DNA from: an uncultured Candidatus Binatia bacterium
GTDB taxonomy: Bacteria > Desulfobacterota > Binatia > Bin18
Assembly (NCBI GenBank): GCA_958296235.1
Contig: OY282457.1
Span: forward strand, 3,963,338-4,027,337
DNA length: 64,000 nt
Reading direction: 5' to 3'
In this document: positions 43,962 through 52,726 of the stretch, piece by piece
How positions within the stretch are numbered: the stretch's first letter is position 1
Layout of the letters: each line of letters starts with the position of its first letter
The notes under the pieces: model-generated
Databases searched by the model: none
The model's input: the letters and a program-made list of their open reading frames with translations, nothing else
Told to the model about the DNA's origin: nothing
Program-made: the position numbers and the translations under genes

Positions 43962-45050
43962 ATGACAGACAAATCGTACGAGGCACAGATTGATCGCGAC
44001 AAGGTCCAGCAGATGGCCGAACACACTATGGGCTTTCTCGCGGGGGCCGTGATTTCCGGGATGATCTATCTGGGTGACAAGATGGGTCTCTACCGGGCCC
44101 TGGACGGTGCCGGCCCGATGACGAGTGACGACCTGGCGCAGAAGACCGGTCTGCACGAGCGCTGGCTGCGAGAATGGCTCGAAGGCCAGGCGACCGCGGG
44201 TTTGCTCGCGTATAAGGGCAATCGCAAGTTTGAACTGTCTGCCGAAGCGGCCCTGGTCTTATCGAACGAAAACAGCCCGGCGTTCCTGGCCGGCGGGTTC
44301 TGTTCGCTGCCGCAACAGATCGGGGTGTTGGAACAACTCCCGGAGTCATTCCAGACCGGCCTGGGTTTGCCGTATGATGCGTTCGGCCCTGAGGGTGCCC
44401 GCGGGATTGAGCGTTTTCTTGCCCCGTGGTTCCAGGCTCACCTCGTTCCCAAGGCGTTACCCGCCCTGGACGGGGTGGTTCCCAAACTTGAAGCCGGGGC
44501 AAAAGTGGCCGATGTCGGCTGTGGGGCCGGGGTGGCGCTGCTCAAGATCGCCGAAGCCTTTCCACAGGCCGAGTGTCACGGCTACGACATCTCCAAACAC
44601 GCCTTAGCCCGGGCCGAAGAAAATAAGGCCAAAGCCGGCGTGCAGAACGTGGCCTTTCACGACGCGGACGGCGACGCCATTCCCGCTGATAAAAGCTTTG
44701 ATTTCATTGCCACCTTTGACTGCCTGCACGATATGGCCAACCCGACCCCGGTCATCCAGGCCATCTATAATGCGCTCAAACCGGACGGGACCTGGTTGAT
44801 TGCGGACATTCATAGTATGCCGACGTTTGAAGAAAATCTGGAGCAGAACCCGCTCGCCCCGCTGATGTACGGCTTTTCGGTCATGTGCTGCATGTCTTCA
44901 GCCATGTCTACACCAGACGGCGAGGGCTTGGGCACCCTGGGATTTACCGAACCCGTTGCCCGTCAGATGGTTGGCAGCGCCGGCTTCAGCCGCTTCAAGC
45001 GCCACGATTTCGATAATCCGATCAACGCCTATTATGAGGTGCGGCCGTAG
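43962..45050 (+). CDS. Class I SAM-dependent methyltransferase with N-terminal winged helix (Rv2258c-like)
   Basis: The 362-residue protein opens with a winged-helix dimerisation segment (GMIYLGDKMGLYRALDGAGP, DDLAQKTGLHERWLREWLEG, about residues 20-80) typical of this two-domain family. The catalytic Rossmann domain shows AKVADVGCGAGVALLKIAEAFPQ (motif I, about 183-204), CHGYDISKHALARAE (acidic motif II), FHDADGDAIP and FDFIATFDCLHDMANP (motif IV/V). It ends INAYYEVRP, a characteristic tail. The reaction is unknown; members act on small molecules or peptides. It is followed after a few bases by the SxtJ-DUF5989-carbamoyltransferase cassette, possibly in one transcript. Confidence 0.9.
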   Translation: MTDKSYEAQIDRDKVQQMAEHTMGFLAGAVISGMIYLGDKMGLYRALDGAGPMTSDDLAQKTGLHERWLREWLEGQATAGLLAYKGNRKFELSAEAALVLSNENSPAFLAGGFCSLPQQIGVLEQLPESFQTGLGLPYDAFGPEGARGIERFLAPWFQAHLVPKALPALDGVVPKLEAGAKVADVGCGAGVALLKIAEAFPQAECHGYDISKHALARAEENKAKAGVQNVAFHDADGDAIPADKSFDFIATFDCLHDMANPTPVIQAIYNALKPDGTWLIADIHSMPTFEENLEQNPLAPLMYGFSVMCCMSSAMSTPDGEGLGTLGFTEPVARQMVGSAGFSRFKRHDFDNPINAYYEVRP

Positions 45051-45059
45051 GGAGCCAGT

Positions 45060-45518
45060 ATGCAGCAGGGTCGGCTGACAGACGAGGGGAAAGCCGTGGG
45101 GGCGTATGGAACAATTAATTCCGACGAACCGGTTGCAATGGGTTCCGACCGGGGGTTTGGCTTGGTCTTCACTCTCGTTTTCCTGGTTGTCAGCCTGTTT
45201 CCCCTGCTCCGCGGCGAGTCACCCCGGTGGTGGTCGCTTGCTGGCGCCGGTGTCCTTCTGGTCGTGACGCTGGTCAAGGCGGAATGGCTGACTCCGCTCA
45301 ACCGGGTCTGGTTCCGGTTCGGTCTGCTCCTGCACCGCCTCGTCAACCCGATCATCCTGGCGGTGATCTACTTCGCCGTGGTGACGCCAACCGGCCTCCT
45401 CATGCGCGCCCTGGGCAAGGACCCGTTACGCCTGCGCTTCGACCCGAACGCCGAGAGCTACTGGCTATACCGGGACCCACCGGGGCCGGAACCCGAATCA
45501 ATGAAAAACCAGTTCTGA
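45060..45518 (+). CDS. SxtJ family membrane protein
   Basis: A 152-residue protein with two to three membrane helices: FGLVFTLVFLVVSLFPLL (about 36-53), SLAGAGVLLVVTLVKAEWL (about 60-78) and NPIILAVIYFAVVTPTGLLM (about 98-118). The sequence RFGLLLHRLVNPIIL and the end segment DPLRLRFDPNAESYWLYRDPPGP are the pattern of the SxtJ family, first described in the saxitoxin gene cluster and widespread next to carbamoyltransferases. The start may be at 45138 (ATGGG), since family members usually begin just before the first helix. Its partner DUF5989 gene follows directly. Confidence 0.87.
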   Translation: MQQGRLTDEGKAVGAYGTINSDEPVAMGSDRGFGLVFTLVFLVVSLFPLLRGESPRWWSLAGAGVLLVVTLVKAEWLTPLNRVWFRFGLLLHRLVNPIILAVIYFAVVTPTGLLMRALGKDPLRLRFDPNAESYWLYRDPPGPEPESMKNQF

Positions 45519-45526
45519 GGGGTGCG

Positions 45527-45676
45527 ATGTCCTTTCTGCGTGAATTCTGGCTCTTCCTGCGAGTGCGCAAGAAATACTGGCTGCTGCCGGTCATCGTCAC
45601 GCTGCTCGTGCTGGGCGGCCTGCTGGCGCTGAGCCAGAGCAGCGCAGTCGCACCGATGATCTACACCATCTTCTGA
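45527..45676 (+). CDS. DUF5989 small membrane protein (SxtJ-linked)
   Basis: Only 49 codons, from ATG 45527. The product is MSFLREFWLFLRVRKKYWLL followed by a hydrophobic helix PVIVTLLVLGGLLALSQ and SSAVAPMIYTIF. The 'f..el..Fl..rKkyWl.P.i' start and the 'APFIYtlF'-like end are diagnostic of DUF5989. It is one-helix, inner-membrane and invariably adjacent to SxtJ and carbamoyltransferase genes. Its role is unknown. The GTG of the carbamoyltransferase follows 3 bases after its stop. Confidence 0.9.
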   Translation: MSFLREFWLFLRVRKKYWLLPVIVTLLVLGGLLALSQSSAVAPMIYTIF

Positions 45677-45679
45677 GCC

Positions 45680-47530
45680 GTGCGCATCCTTGGCCTCTCA
45701 GCCTTCTATCACGACAGCGCCGCCGCCCTGGTTGAGGACGGACGCATCGTCGCCGCGGCGCAGGAAGAGCGTTTCAGCCGCAGGAAGCACGATTCCGGCT
45801 ATCCGCATCACGCCATCGCCTATTGTCTTGACGAGGCCGGCGTCCCCCTCCGTGACGTCGACCGGGTCGCTTTCTACGATAAGCCCTTCCTCACGTTCGA
45901 GCGGCTGCTCGAAACCTCTGTGGCGTTCGCGCCACGCGGCTTCCGTTCCTTCCGCCTGGCAGTCCCCCTCTGGATCAAGGAGAAACTGTTTCAGAAGAAC
46001 CTGCTGCGCCGCAAGCTGCGCCCGCTCGCCCCGGACGTGGACTGGGACGCCAAGCTGCTGTTCGCCGAACACCATCAGTCGCACGCGGCGAGCGCATTCT
46101 ACCCCTCGCCCTTCCGCGACGCCGTGGTCCTGACCCTGGATGGGGTTGGCGAATGGGCCACCACCTCCGTGGGCATCGGTCATGACAACGATCTGGAGAT
46201 GACGCGGGAGATACACTTCCCGCACTCTCTGGGGCTGCTCTACTCGGCCTTCACCTTCTACACCGGCTTCAAGGTGAACTCCGGCGAATACAAGCTGATG
46301 GGTCTCGCGCCCTACGGCGAGCCGAAATACGTGCAGACCATACTTGACCACCTGATCGACCTGAAGGCGGACGGCACGTTCCGCCTCGACCTCGACTACT
46401 TCGACTACTGCACCGGCCTGACGATGACCAACGGCACGTTCGACGCGCTGTTCGGTGGCCCGGCGCGCAAACCCAATGAGCCGCTGACGCAGCGCCACAT
46501 GGACGTGGCGGCCTCGGCGCAGGCCGTAATTGAGGAAGCGGTGCTGCGGCTGACCCGTTCGTTACGCAAGGAGACAGGTATCCGCTATCTGTGTCTGGCT
46601 GGCGGCGTGGCGCTCAACTGCGTGGCCAACGGCAAGGTACTGCGGGACGGCCGGTTTGACGACGTCTGGATTCAACCCGCGGCGGGCGACGCCGGGGGCG
46701 CATTAGGCGCAGCGCTGCTGGCGAGTCACCGCCTGTTCGGCGAGCCGCGTCCCTCCGTGTCGCCCTCTGCGTGCGGAACGGACGCCATGCGCGGCGCCTT
46801 GCTCGGTCCCGCCTTCAGCCCGGACGAGATTCGCGCCACGCTCGAGGCCGCCGGCGCGCGCTACGAAACGCTTGCGGACGACGCCCTGATCGACGCCACG
46901 GCTGAGGCGCTGGCCGCGGGCCAGGCGGTCGGCTGGTTCCAGGGCCGCATGGAGTTCGGCCCGCGCGCGCTCGGCAACCGGTCAATCCTGGGAGACGCGC
47001 GTTCGCCCACCATGCAGAAGACGCTTAATCTCAAGGTCAAACACCGCGAGTCGTTTCGCCCCTTCGCGCCGAGCGTGCTGCGCGAAGATGTCGCGGACTG
47101 GTTCGCGCTCGATCATGACAGCCCGTACATGCTGCTGGTGGCCGACGTGAAGCGGTCCCGGCGGCGGTGCGACGTCGAGATGGGGGAAGCACGGTTCGGC
47201 ATCGACCGGTTGAACGTGCTGCGTTCGGACATCCCGGCTGTCACCCACGTGGACTATTCCGCCCGCGTGCAGACCGTTCACCGTAAGACCAACCCCCGCT
47301 ACCATGCTCTGCTGGAAGCCTTCAAAGCCAGGACCGGCTGCCCGGTCATTGTGAACACGAGCTTCAACGTGCGCGGCGAGCCCATCGTCTGCACGCCCGC
47401 GGACGCCTTGCGCTGCTTCCTGGGCACGGATATTGACTGCTTGGCCGTCGGCAACTGCTTTCTGCGCAAGGCGGAGCAGGACCCGGCGCTTAGGGTCGAA
47501 GCTTATGAGGATACGTTTGAACTGGATTGA
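45680..47530 (+). CDS. Carbamoyltransferase (NodU/CmcH/SxtI family)
   Basis: A 616-residue carbamoyltransferase starting at GTG. The N-terminal YrdC-unrelated kinase-like (ASKHA) domain shows LGLSAFYHDSAAALVEDGRI, AAQEERFSRRKHD, AEHHQSHAASAFYPSPF (metal/substrate histidines), LTLDGVGEW and LCLAGGVALNCVANGK. The C-terminal domain has VGWFQGRMEFGPRALGNRSILGD and VNTSFNVRGEPIVCTP. These enzymes transfer carbamoyl from carbamoyl-phosphate to a hydroxyl through a carbamoyl-adenylate. The SxtJ and DUF5989 membrane partners upstream suggest membrane-associated modification, perhaps of a polysaccharide or lipid-linked metabolite; the acceptor is unknown. Confidence 0.93.
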   Translation: MRILGLSAFYHDSAAALVEDGRIVAAAQEERFSRRKHDSGYPHHAIAYCLDEAGVPLRDVDRVAFYDKPFLTFERLLETSVAFAPRGFRSFRLAVPLWIKEKLFQKNLLRRKLRPLAPDVDWDAKLLFAEHHQSHAASAFYPSPFRDAVVLTLDGVGEWATTSVGIGHDNDLEMTREIHFPHSLGLLYSAFTFYTGFKVNSGEYKLMGLAPYGEPKYVQTILDHLIDLKADGTFRLDLDYFDYCTGLTMTNGTFDALFGGPARKPNEPLTQRHMDVAASAQAVIEEAVLRLTRSLRKETGIRYLCLAGGVALNCVANGKVLRDGRFDDVWIQPAAGDAGGALGAALLASHRLFGEPRPSVSPSACGTDAMRGALLGPAFSPDEIRATLEAAGARYETLADDALIDATAEALAAGQAVGWFQGRMEFGPRALGNRSILGDARSPTMQKTLNLKVKHRESFRPFAPSVLREDVADWFALDHDSPYMLLVADVKRSRRRCDVEMGEARFGIDRLNVLRSDIPAVTHVDYSARVQTVHRKTNPRYHALLEAFKARTGCPVIVNTSFNVRGEPIVCTPADALRCFLGTDIDCLAVGNCFLRKAEQDPALRVEAYEDTFELD

Positions 47531-47614
47531 CGGGTCAAGTGATGAAGACCGAACGCTTGGGCGGGAAGGAAGACCAGCAAATCATGACTGCCAACACAAG
47601 AGGAGCGATGGACT

Positions 47615-49303
47615 ATGACAACCCAAGGCACACGGCACGAATCTCCCCCCGGAAAAACCCGCCGCGCGCTGCGTCTGGTTGGCTGGAACGTGCTGTTTCT
47701 CGTGGCCGGCTTGGCGCTGATTGGAGTCGTCGGCGAGATGTACTTCCGGCTGCGGGCACCCTTCTTGGAGAACGACGCTTCCTACACTTGGTCTCCAACT
47801 GTCGGGGGCACATTCACCCCCAACGCGGAGGTGCGTTGGACGAACAGGCTTGATTTCTGGACGGAATCACGAACCAACAGCTTGGGCTTCGTGGACCGCG
47901 AACCCATCAGCCTCGAGCGGGCCGCGGCAAGCTGCCACATCGCCATGATCGGCGATTCCTATGTGGAGGCGCTCCAGGTTCCCATCGCCGACAAATTTCA
48001 CGTTCGGCTGGAGGAACTCGCCGCCGAGGAACTACGCCATCTGGACATCACGACCTCGGCGTTCGGGATCATGAGCCGCGGCCAGGTCAATCAACTGGCG
48101 TACTACGACGAATTCGCATGGGCTCTCCGGCCCGCCCTGTTGGTGCTCGTCTTCGTCGACAACGACTTCATGAACAATGCGCCCATTCTGGACGGGTTGC
48201 GCGAGGGAGTGGACCCGGCCCGACTCACCGAGGTTTCCGCGACGCGAGGCGCGGATGGGAGCATCACGCTGCGACCGCCCCATCCCCCTTCTGCGGAGTC
48301 CCGATTGGCCACCATGGCTTCGACTTCTCCACCGTGGTATTCGCGCGTCACGGACCGCCTGGTCGACATGTCTCCCCTCGCGAGGTGGCTGCAGCTCAAG
48401 AAGCGCGCTTGGTTCCCGGCCGACACCGACCCCGAACTGCTCGCCTGGGTGGCGCTGCTGAGCCGGCGCTCCCCCCGCTACGCCGCGCTGCTCGATGGAT
48501 GGCACCCAACGACGCGGGGAGACATCCAGGAGCCGTTCCTGTACGCGCAGGATTTGCCGCCCGTCTATGAGGACGGCCTGGACTTCACGGGCTTCGCGCT
48601 GGACCAGTTCAAGGAACGCGCGGATCGCGACGGCGCCGCGTTGGTCATCCTGTCCACACACTACATCGGCACCCGGGGCGACCTCGGATTCGACCGCCTG
48701 ACCGCTCTGGCCGAACCGCGGGGCATTCCCGTCATTGACTACAACGACTACGTCCTCCGCCAGGGCGCCGCGCCCCGGAGGGATACGAGATGGGAGCACA
48801 ACAGGCACTGGAACATCGCCGGCCACCGGTGGGCGGCGGAAGCCCTGCTGGAGTACCTGAAGGCGAACCAGGAGATCTGCACGAGGCGAAAGAGCCCGAC
48901 TTCACCCCCGCCACCTCCTTCCTGGTTGACGGACTACGAGTCCATCGCGTCCGGCGAACCGGTGGCCCGCTCCGCCTTCGACATCTATCTTCGTGAGAAC
49001 ACGGTGGCCTACCTCAAGTCGCCGTGCAGCGTGGCAAATGTGCAAGCGCCGTTTTTTCTGCACATCGTCCCGGAGGATGTGGAGGACCTGCCGGCCCATC
49101 GCCAGCAGTACGGCTTCGACAATCTGGATTTCCACTACGGGGGAAACGCCGCTCTGGCCTTTGGCGGCAAGTGCATTACGAAGCGTCCGCTGCCCGATTA
49201 TCCCATTGCCAGCATCAGAACCGGGCAGTTCACCCCTAGCGAAGGCCAAATCTGGCAGGCCGAGCTCCCCGTTGGCGCGGTGGAGGGCGGACAAGGCCGC
49301 TGA
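47615..49303 (+). CDS. SGNH/GDSL hydrolase-fold membrane-anchored protein
   Basis: The 562-residue protein has a cytosolic N-terminus, a single membrane anchor (VGWNVLFLVAGLALIGVVGEMYF, about 22-45) and a periplasmic SGNH domain. Evidence: CHIAMIGDSYVEALQV (nucleophile Ser in GDS), FVDNDFMNN (Asn block), and the NRHWNIAGHRWAAEALLEY box carrying the catalytic His near residue 400. A further 140 residues at the C-terminus, with a serine/proline-rich linker, resemble no family I recognise. It follows the carbamoyltransferase by 84 bp, the usual order in this cassette, and may remove or add acyl groups on the same substrate. A truncated second copy follows. Confidence 0.83.
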   Translation: MTTQGTRHESPPGKTRRALRLVGWNVLFLVAGLALIGVVGEMYFRLRAPFLENDASYTWSPTVGGTFTPNAEVRWTNRLDFWTESRTNSLGFVDREPISLERAAASCHIAMIGDSYVEALQVPIADKFHVRLEELAAEELRHLDITTSAFGIMSRGQVNQLAYYDEFAWALRPALLVLVFVDNDFMNNAPILDGLREGVDPARLTEVSATRGADGSITLRPPHPPSAESRLATMASTSPPWYSRVTDRLVDMSPLARWLQLKKRAWFPADTDPELLAWVALLSRRSPRYAALLDGWHPTTRGDIQEPFLYAQDLPPVYEDGLDFTGFALDQFKERADRDGAALVILSTHYIGTRGDLGFDRLTALAEPRGIPVIDYNDYVLRQGAAPRRDTRWEHNRHWNIAGHRWAAEALLEYLKANQEICTRRKSPTSPPPPPSWLTDYESIASGEPVARSAFDIYLRENTVAYLKSPCSVANVQAPFFLHIVPEDVEDLPAHRQQYGFDNLDFHYGGNAALAFGGKCITKRPLPDYPIASIRTGQFTPSEGQIWQAELPVGAVEGGQGR

Positions 49304-49433
49304 TCGCGTCCGGTGCTTCGACAGCGCGTTTTCCGGCGCAGGCGCGTAGCGAGAGCGTAGTCGCCACGAAGCCGCTTGAAGACAGACTTATGTCAAGCCG
49401 GATTGACAGACAACAGGCATGACTCGGGCGGGA

Positions 49434-49540
49434 ATGGACACGGGCGAAATTCGCCGCGCGCTACGTCTGGTCGGCTGGAACGTGCTGTTGCTCATCATGG
49501 GGTTGGCGCTGATTGGAATCGCCGGCGAGGCGTATTTTCC
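49434..49540 (+). pseudogene. Truncated second copy of the SGNH hydrolase 5' end
   Basis: MDTGEIRRALRLVGWNVLLL followed by IMGLALIGIAGEAYF matches the start of the gene at 47615 (RRALRLVGWNVLFLVAGLALIGVVGEMYF, compared in parts) at both protein and DNA level. Similarity ends about residue 36, and the frame continues as unrelated sequence to 49763. The minus-strand gene at 49629 begins its stop codon inside. This looks like a tandem paralogue cut off by insertion of the island 49629-52559. Confidence 0.8.
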
Positions 49541-49628
49541 ACCCGCCTGTCAGCCCATCGCCCGGCTCGAATGCAACAGCCCGGACAATATCTCCCCTGC
49601 ATCCTTTCCCTGCTATATCTTCCAGACG

Positions 49629-50558
49629 TTATGGACTAGGCAATTCGGTTGCCTCGGACGCTGCTGCTGTCCAGGCTCTCAATTTTTCCAATATGTCGGC
49701 ACTAATGTTGTCGCAAAAATCGACAATCCGGCAGCGGTCGAACAGCAAACCAGCGTCACTTGAGACGTTATACCAATGGCCTCGAGGTAGAGCCTCAGAA
49801 ACGAAGAACATGCGTACGGGGGTAATCACCAGAGGTGACTGTAACCATTTTCTGCAGAATGAATCGGGCTGAAGCTGAGTAAGCGTGCTCCGGTAGTCGG
49901 TTCCCGTCTTGCATTGGCCAAAAGCAATAAGTTTTCCTGGCAGACTGTCGGTAAAGTGCTTCCACACGACAACATCTAGTCTGCCGTCTTGCTCACGCGG
50001 CGGAGTCCCATCTCGGTTTACGAAGCCGTCCCCCTCTTTCATCTGCTTGCAAAGTTCGTCAACCTTTTCTCGGAAACTAGTCCCCCCCGCAGCAGTACCA
50101 AAAACAAGACTCTCAGCGCGGACACCTAGGTATTCCCGGGCTACCTCCGCGGAGAGATCTTCCAAGAGGAGCGCGCCGTCGATATCTGCATGAACTCGAT
50201 TATTTTTCATGTTCAGCCGGGTCGCTAGGAGTAGATACTTATAAATAAGATGCTTGTAGTTCTCACCTTCCTGGTTGGCGCGAAGCGTATAACCTGGTTC
50301 CATAATCTTGAACGGATAGCCATCTCTGCACGCCATCACGCGCTGCTCAATCTCGGTGTAGGATTCCTCAACGTCCGTATCTGTCGTTTCCTCTTCCGGT
50401 ACACCGCCAGAGTAGTCGTTGTCCCCAAGCCTGCCGAGTAGCCTGGACAGGGCCGTACTCGATGTGCTGCCTTGCCGCCAACAAATTAACTCGGCGTAGT
50501 CGGCAAGCTCGTGTTTAGATGCGTAGGCGGACGGTGCCCCCGGCCACTTGAACATCAA
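49629..50558 (-). CDS. Predicted PD-(D/E)XK-type nuclease-like protein (third gene of methylase operon)
   Basis: The 309-residue product is not a family I recognise. In its C-terminal half it shows QDGRLDVVVW, a predicted strand with Asp195, then GKLIAFGQCKTGTDY with Gln215-Cys-Lys217, about 20 residues later. This spacing and the final Q-x-K match the core of PD-(D/E)XK nucleases, including Mrr-type and many restriction enzymes. An upstream helix AEVAREYLG offers Glu138. An LLATRLNMKNNR motif lies further N-terminal. It overlaps the ParB-like gene by 4 bp and is translationally coupled to a Dam-like methylase and ParB-like protein, consistent with the endonuclease of a restriction-like set. 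The role is inferred. Confidence 0.6.
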   Translation of the reverse strand: MMFKWPGAPSAYASKHELADYAELICWRQGSTSSTALSRLLGRLGDNDYSGGVPEEETTDTDVEESYTEIEQRVMACRDGYPFKIMEPGYTLRANQEGENYKHLIYKYLLLATRLNMKNNRVHADIDGALLLEDLSAEVAREYLGVRAESLVFGTAAGGTSFREKVDELCKQMKEGDGFVNRDGTPPREQDGRLDVVVWKHFTDSLPGKLIAFGQCKTGTDYRSTLTQLQPDSFCRKWLQSPLVITPVRMFFVSEALPRGHWYNVSSDAGLLFDRCRIVDFCDNISADILEKLRAWTAAASEATELPSP

Positions 50559-51658
50559 TCGTCCTCCACGATGCGTTTCTTCTTGCCAGGGTTGTGCTTG
50601 CGGCTCATTTCCTCGTAGAGATCATCTGCCAAAACCGCCACCGTACCAGCAGTTCTGAGCAGTTCCTCAGAGCCATCATAGGCCGTGGAGAGTAGGCTGT
50701 GCGCTTTCTGGAGGTCCCGTTTCGCGGCAAGCAGGGCCTCCTCGAAAACAGTGGACGACGGCCGGCTCATTTCGTGGGCTACCGAGAGAGCAGATCCTTT
50801 ACGCAAGGCTGCGAGAGACTCTCTGTTGCTTACAACTGCATCAAGCTGCCGAAGGTGCGGGTTCTGCGTTTCGATAACAGGGGGAGTTTCTTCCCTCTTG
50901 CTGCCGTACATCCAGAGGCAAAGCTCACGGAGTTCTTCTTTTTTCTCGGGGGGTACCGGCTCTGGGTCTTCGTCGGTCTCCGGTCGCAAGCCGATAAAGG
51001 CGCTGATGCCGGAATAGCCGAGGCCCGTATGGAGATGTGAGAACGAAAAATGGCTTCGCCAGCGGTCATTGCGGCTGAATACTTTCAGTCGCTCGGCTTG
51101 CTCAATGACCATAAGGCCACGAAACAGCCTCTGGACTGTCCGGTGAGTATCACCAATTTGTTTCGCGATATCTTCGAGTTTGACGTTGAAGTTTCTATGC
51201 ACATCGGCGACGTACCGAGACTTGGCGTAGCTGCTCCATTTGGCTGGACCATTCACATGTTTGAATCCGAGATAGCGCCCGGCGTCTTTGCGTGTCCTAG
51301 ATATCGTGGGAAGCGCTTTAAGCGTACTCCTAGCTCTCTTCGTGAGACTGGGAATGTCTGCCTTGAGGTCTTCGGCAACTTGAGGATTAAGAAGGACTTT
51401 GACCGCGGCAAGACGCCGGTTGCCTTCTATGACAATGTTCTTCCCGCCCTCTTCTGCAACAATCAGAGGCTCGTGACGAAAGAATCCGCTCGCGGCGATA
51501 GACATTACCAGTTCTTCTACGTCCATCGCTTCCCATAGAATTTTTATCACGTCGGTTTCTGTCGCATTGTCGGTCAGGCCGAACTCGGGAAGCCGAGAAT
51601 TCTTCAGATCGAACGTTAGATCCGAGACTGCCATAGGGATAATCTTCTCGCTATTCAT
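50555..51658 (-). CDS. ParB/Srx-fold DNA-binding-like protein
   Basis: The start is ATG 51656-51658, which overlaps the methylase stop by 8 bases (ATGAATAG); an upstream extension to 51715 is in the wrong gene. The 367-residue protein has a ParB-N/Srx domain at about residues 25-100: DVEELVMSIAASGFFRHEPLIVAEEGGKNIVIEGNRRLAAVKVL (read in segments), with the box-II GNRR in place of ParB's GERR. A helix-turn-helix-like VADVHRNFNVKLEDIAKQIG (about 145-180) follows. The C-terminal half is helical and rich in charged residues. Not a chromosome-partition ParB (no ParA near). In this operon it could target the nuclease or act as a nuclease/NTP switch. Confidence 0.75.
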   Translation of the reverse strand: MNSEKIIPMAVSDLTFDLKNSRLPEFGLTDNATETDVIKILWEAMDVEELVMSIAASGFFRHEPLIVAEEGGKNIVIEGNRRLAAVKVLLNPQVAEDLKADIPSLTKRARSTLKALPTISRTRKDAGRYLGFKHVNGPAKWSSYAKSRYVADVHRNFNVKLEDIAKQIGDTHRTVQRLFRGLMVIEQAERLKVFSRNDRWRSHFSFSHLHTGLGYSGISAFIGLRPETDEDPEPVPPEKKEELRELCLWMYGSKREETPPVIETQNPHLRQLDAVVSNRESLAALRKGSALSVAHEMSRPSSTVFEEALLAAKRDLQKAHSLLSTAYDGSEELLRTAGTVAVLADDLYEEMSRKHNPGKKKRIVEDD

Positions 51659-52559
51659 CGAATCCTCCTCCCTGAGCAGACCTGGAGGTTCCTGCACGTC
51701 TCTCAATTGAGACAACAGGAGCAGGAATCCGTACGTGAGACGGTGCGCTCAGAAGCTCCTGTGCCTGTTTCTTTTGCTGAAGACTATGCTGGAGCGAGAG
51801 AGGGGAGAGCGTACAGGTTGTATACAAATCTCGAATGAAACACGCGTCATCGTAGGACATGACCCAATGCAACGTGCCCTGCCGTTGCAGGTAGCGAGAG
51901 AGCTTTCGGTGGTCCCAGTCTTCGTAGCAATTCAAATAGAGACGATTGCCGTTTGAATAGTAGGGCGGGTCCAGGTATGTGAAGACACGTTTCCGTTCTC
52001 GCCCGCGAGGAAGATGCTTTACCAGAAACTCCCTCGCGTCCATGTTGGTGACGTGGATGTACTCGCGTTTCCGCGCAACAGCACGGACTCGCTCGGCGAG
52101 ACTCTTTCTGTAGAAACGCACGTCCATCTTCCACTTCCCTGCTTGTGCGTACCCCCCGATGGGAGCGGAGCCGAAGAGGATGCCTGAACGATTACAACGG
52201 TTCAGGTAGAAGGTGGAAAAACCCAGATCAAAGGGCGTTCTGGTATCAGCGCGTCGATAGACGCGCTGCTGTCTTTTCCACTCCTCCATGTTTACAGGAA
52301 CAGACCTGATCGCATCGGCGAATCGTTCCGGCTCATGAAGAACCGCTTGCCAGAATGCTGAGATACGCGGGTCAACGTCATTCAGGTGGAGTTCTGAGAC
52401 GACCCCGTCCCCAAGCAGACGCAACGCGGCTCCCGCGCCACCGGCGAAGGGTTCGAAGTATGAGCAGCCGGAAAGGGCATTCAACACGATGGTCCGGGCG
52501 AGAAAGGTTGCAAGCGATGCCTTTCCTCCCGGATATCTGAGGGGACTGTTGAGTCTCAT
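51651..52559 (-). CDS. DNA adenine methylase, Dam (D12 class) type
   Basis: The 302-residue protein is a classical D12-class N6-adenine methyltransferase. N-terminal SPLRYPGGKASLATFLA contains the K/Y motif, FEPFAGGAGAALRLLGD is the SAM-binding motif I, and LHLNDVDPRISAFWQAV is motif II. Later FNRCNRSG-like FYLNRCNRSGILFGSAPIGGY is present, and the catalytic FTYLDPPYY (DPPY motif IV) is at about residues 195-203. Family members methylate adenine in short sites such as GATC. This one opens a three-gene operon with ParB-like and nuclease-like genes. The recognition sequence cannot be predicted. A gene of this type inside a defence island usually protects self-DNA. Confidence 0.93.
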   Translation of the reverse strand: MRLNSPLRYPGGKASLATFLARTIVLNALSGCSYFEPFAGGAGAALRLLGDGVVSELHLNDVDPRISAFWQAVLHEPERFADAIRSVPVNMEEWKRQQRVYRRADTRTPFDLGFSTFYLNRCNRSGILFGSAPIGGYAQAGKWKMDVRFYRKSLAERVRAVARKREYIHVTNMDAREFLVKHLPRGRERKRVFTYLDPPYYSNGNRLYLNCYEDWDHRKLSRYLQRQGTLHWVMSYDDACFIRDLYTTCTLSPLSLQHSLQQKKQAQELLSAPSHVRIPAPVVSIERRAGTSRSAQGGGFDE

Positions 52560-52726
52560 ACCCGATCAGTCTTTCCAGATTCTCCCTCCGCTGTCCATAA
52601 CCGGACTAGGGTGTCTGTCTAAGTCAGCGACGTTCTAGTGAAGTTGCTGATATTCAGGCTGATCACGCCTTACCTTCTTGATCTGCTTGACTCTGCGGCT
52701 ACCTATTACGAGGTCCGATCGTAGAA

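Noticed and set aside
50555..51658. Chromosome or plasmid partition ParB
   Set aside because: No ParA neighbour, GNRR instead of GERR, and tight coupling to a methylase point to a different role.
52650..52726. Short plus-strand end reading ...AATYYEVRS before a TAG, like the YYEVRP tail of the methyltransferase at 43962
   Set aside because: Only about five residues match and no other methyltransferase motif precedes it within the gap, so chance similarity cannot be excluded.
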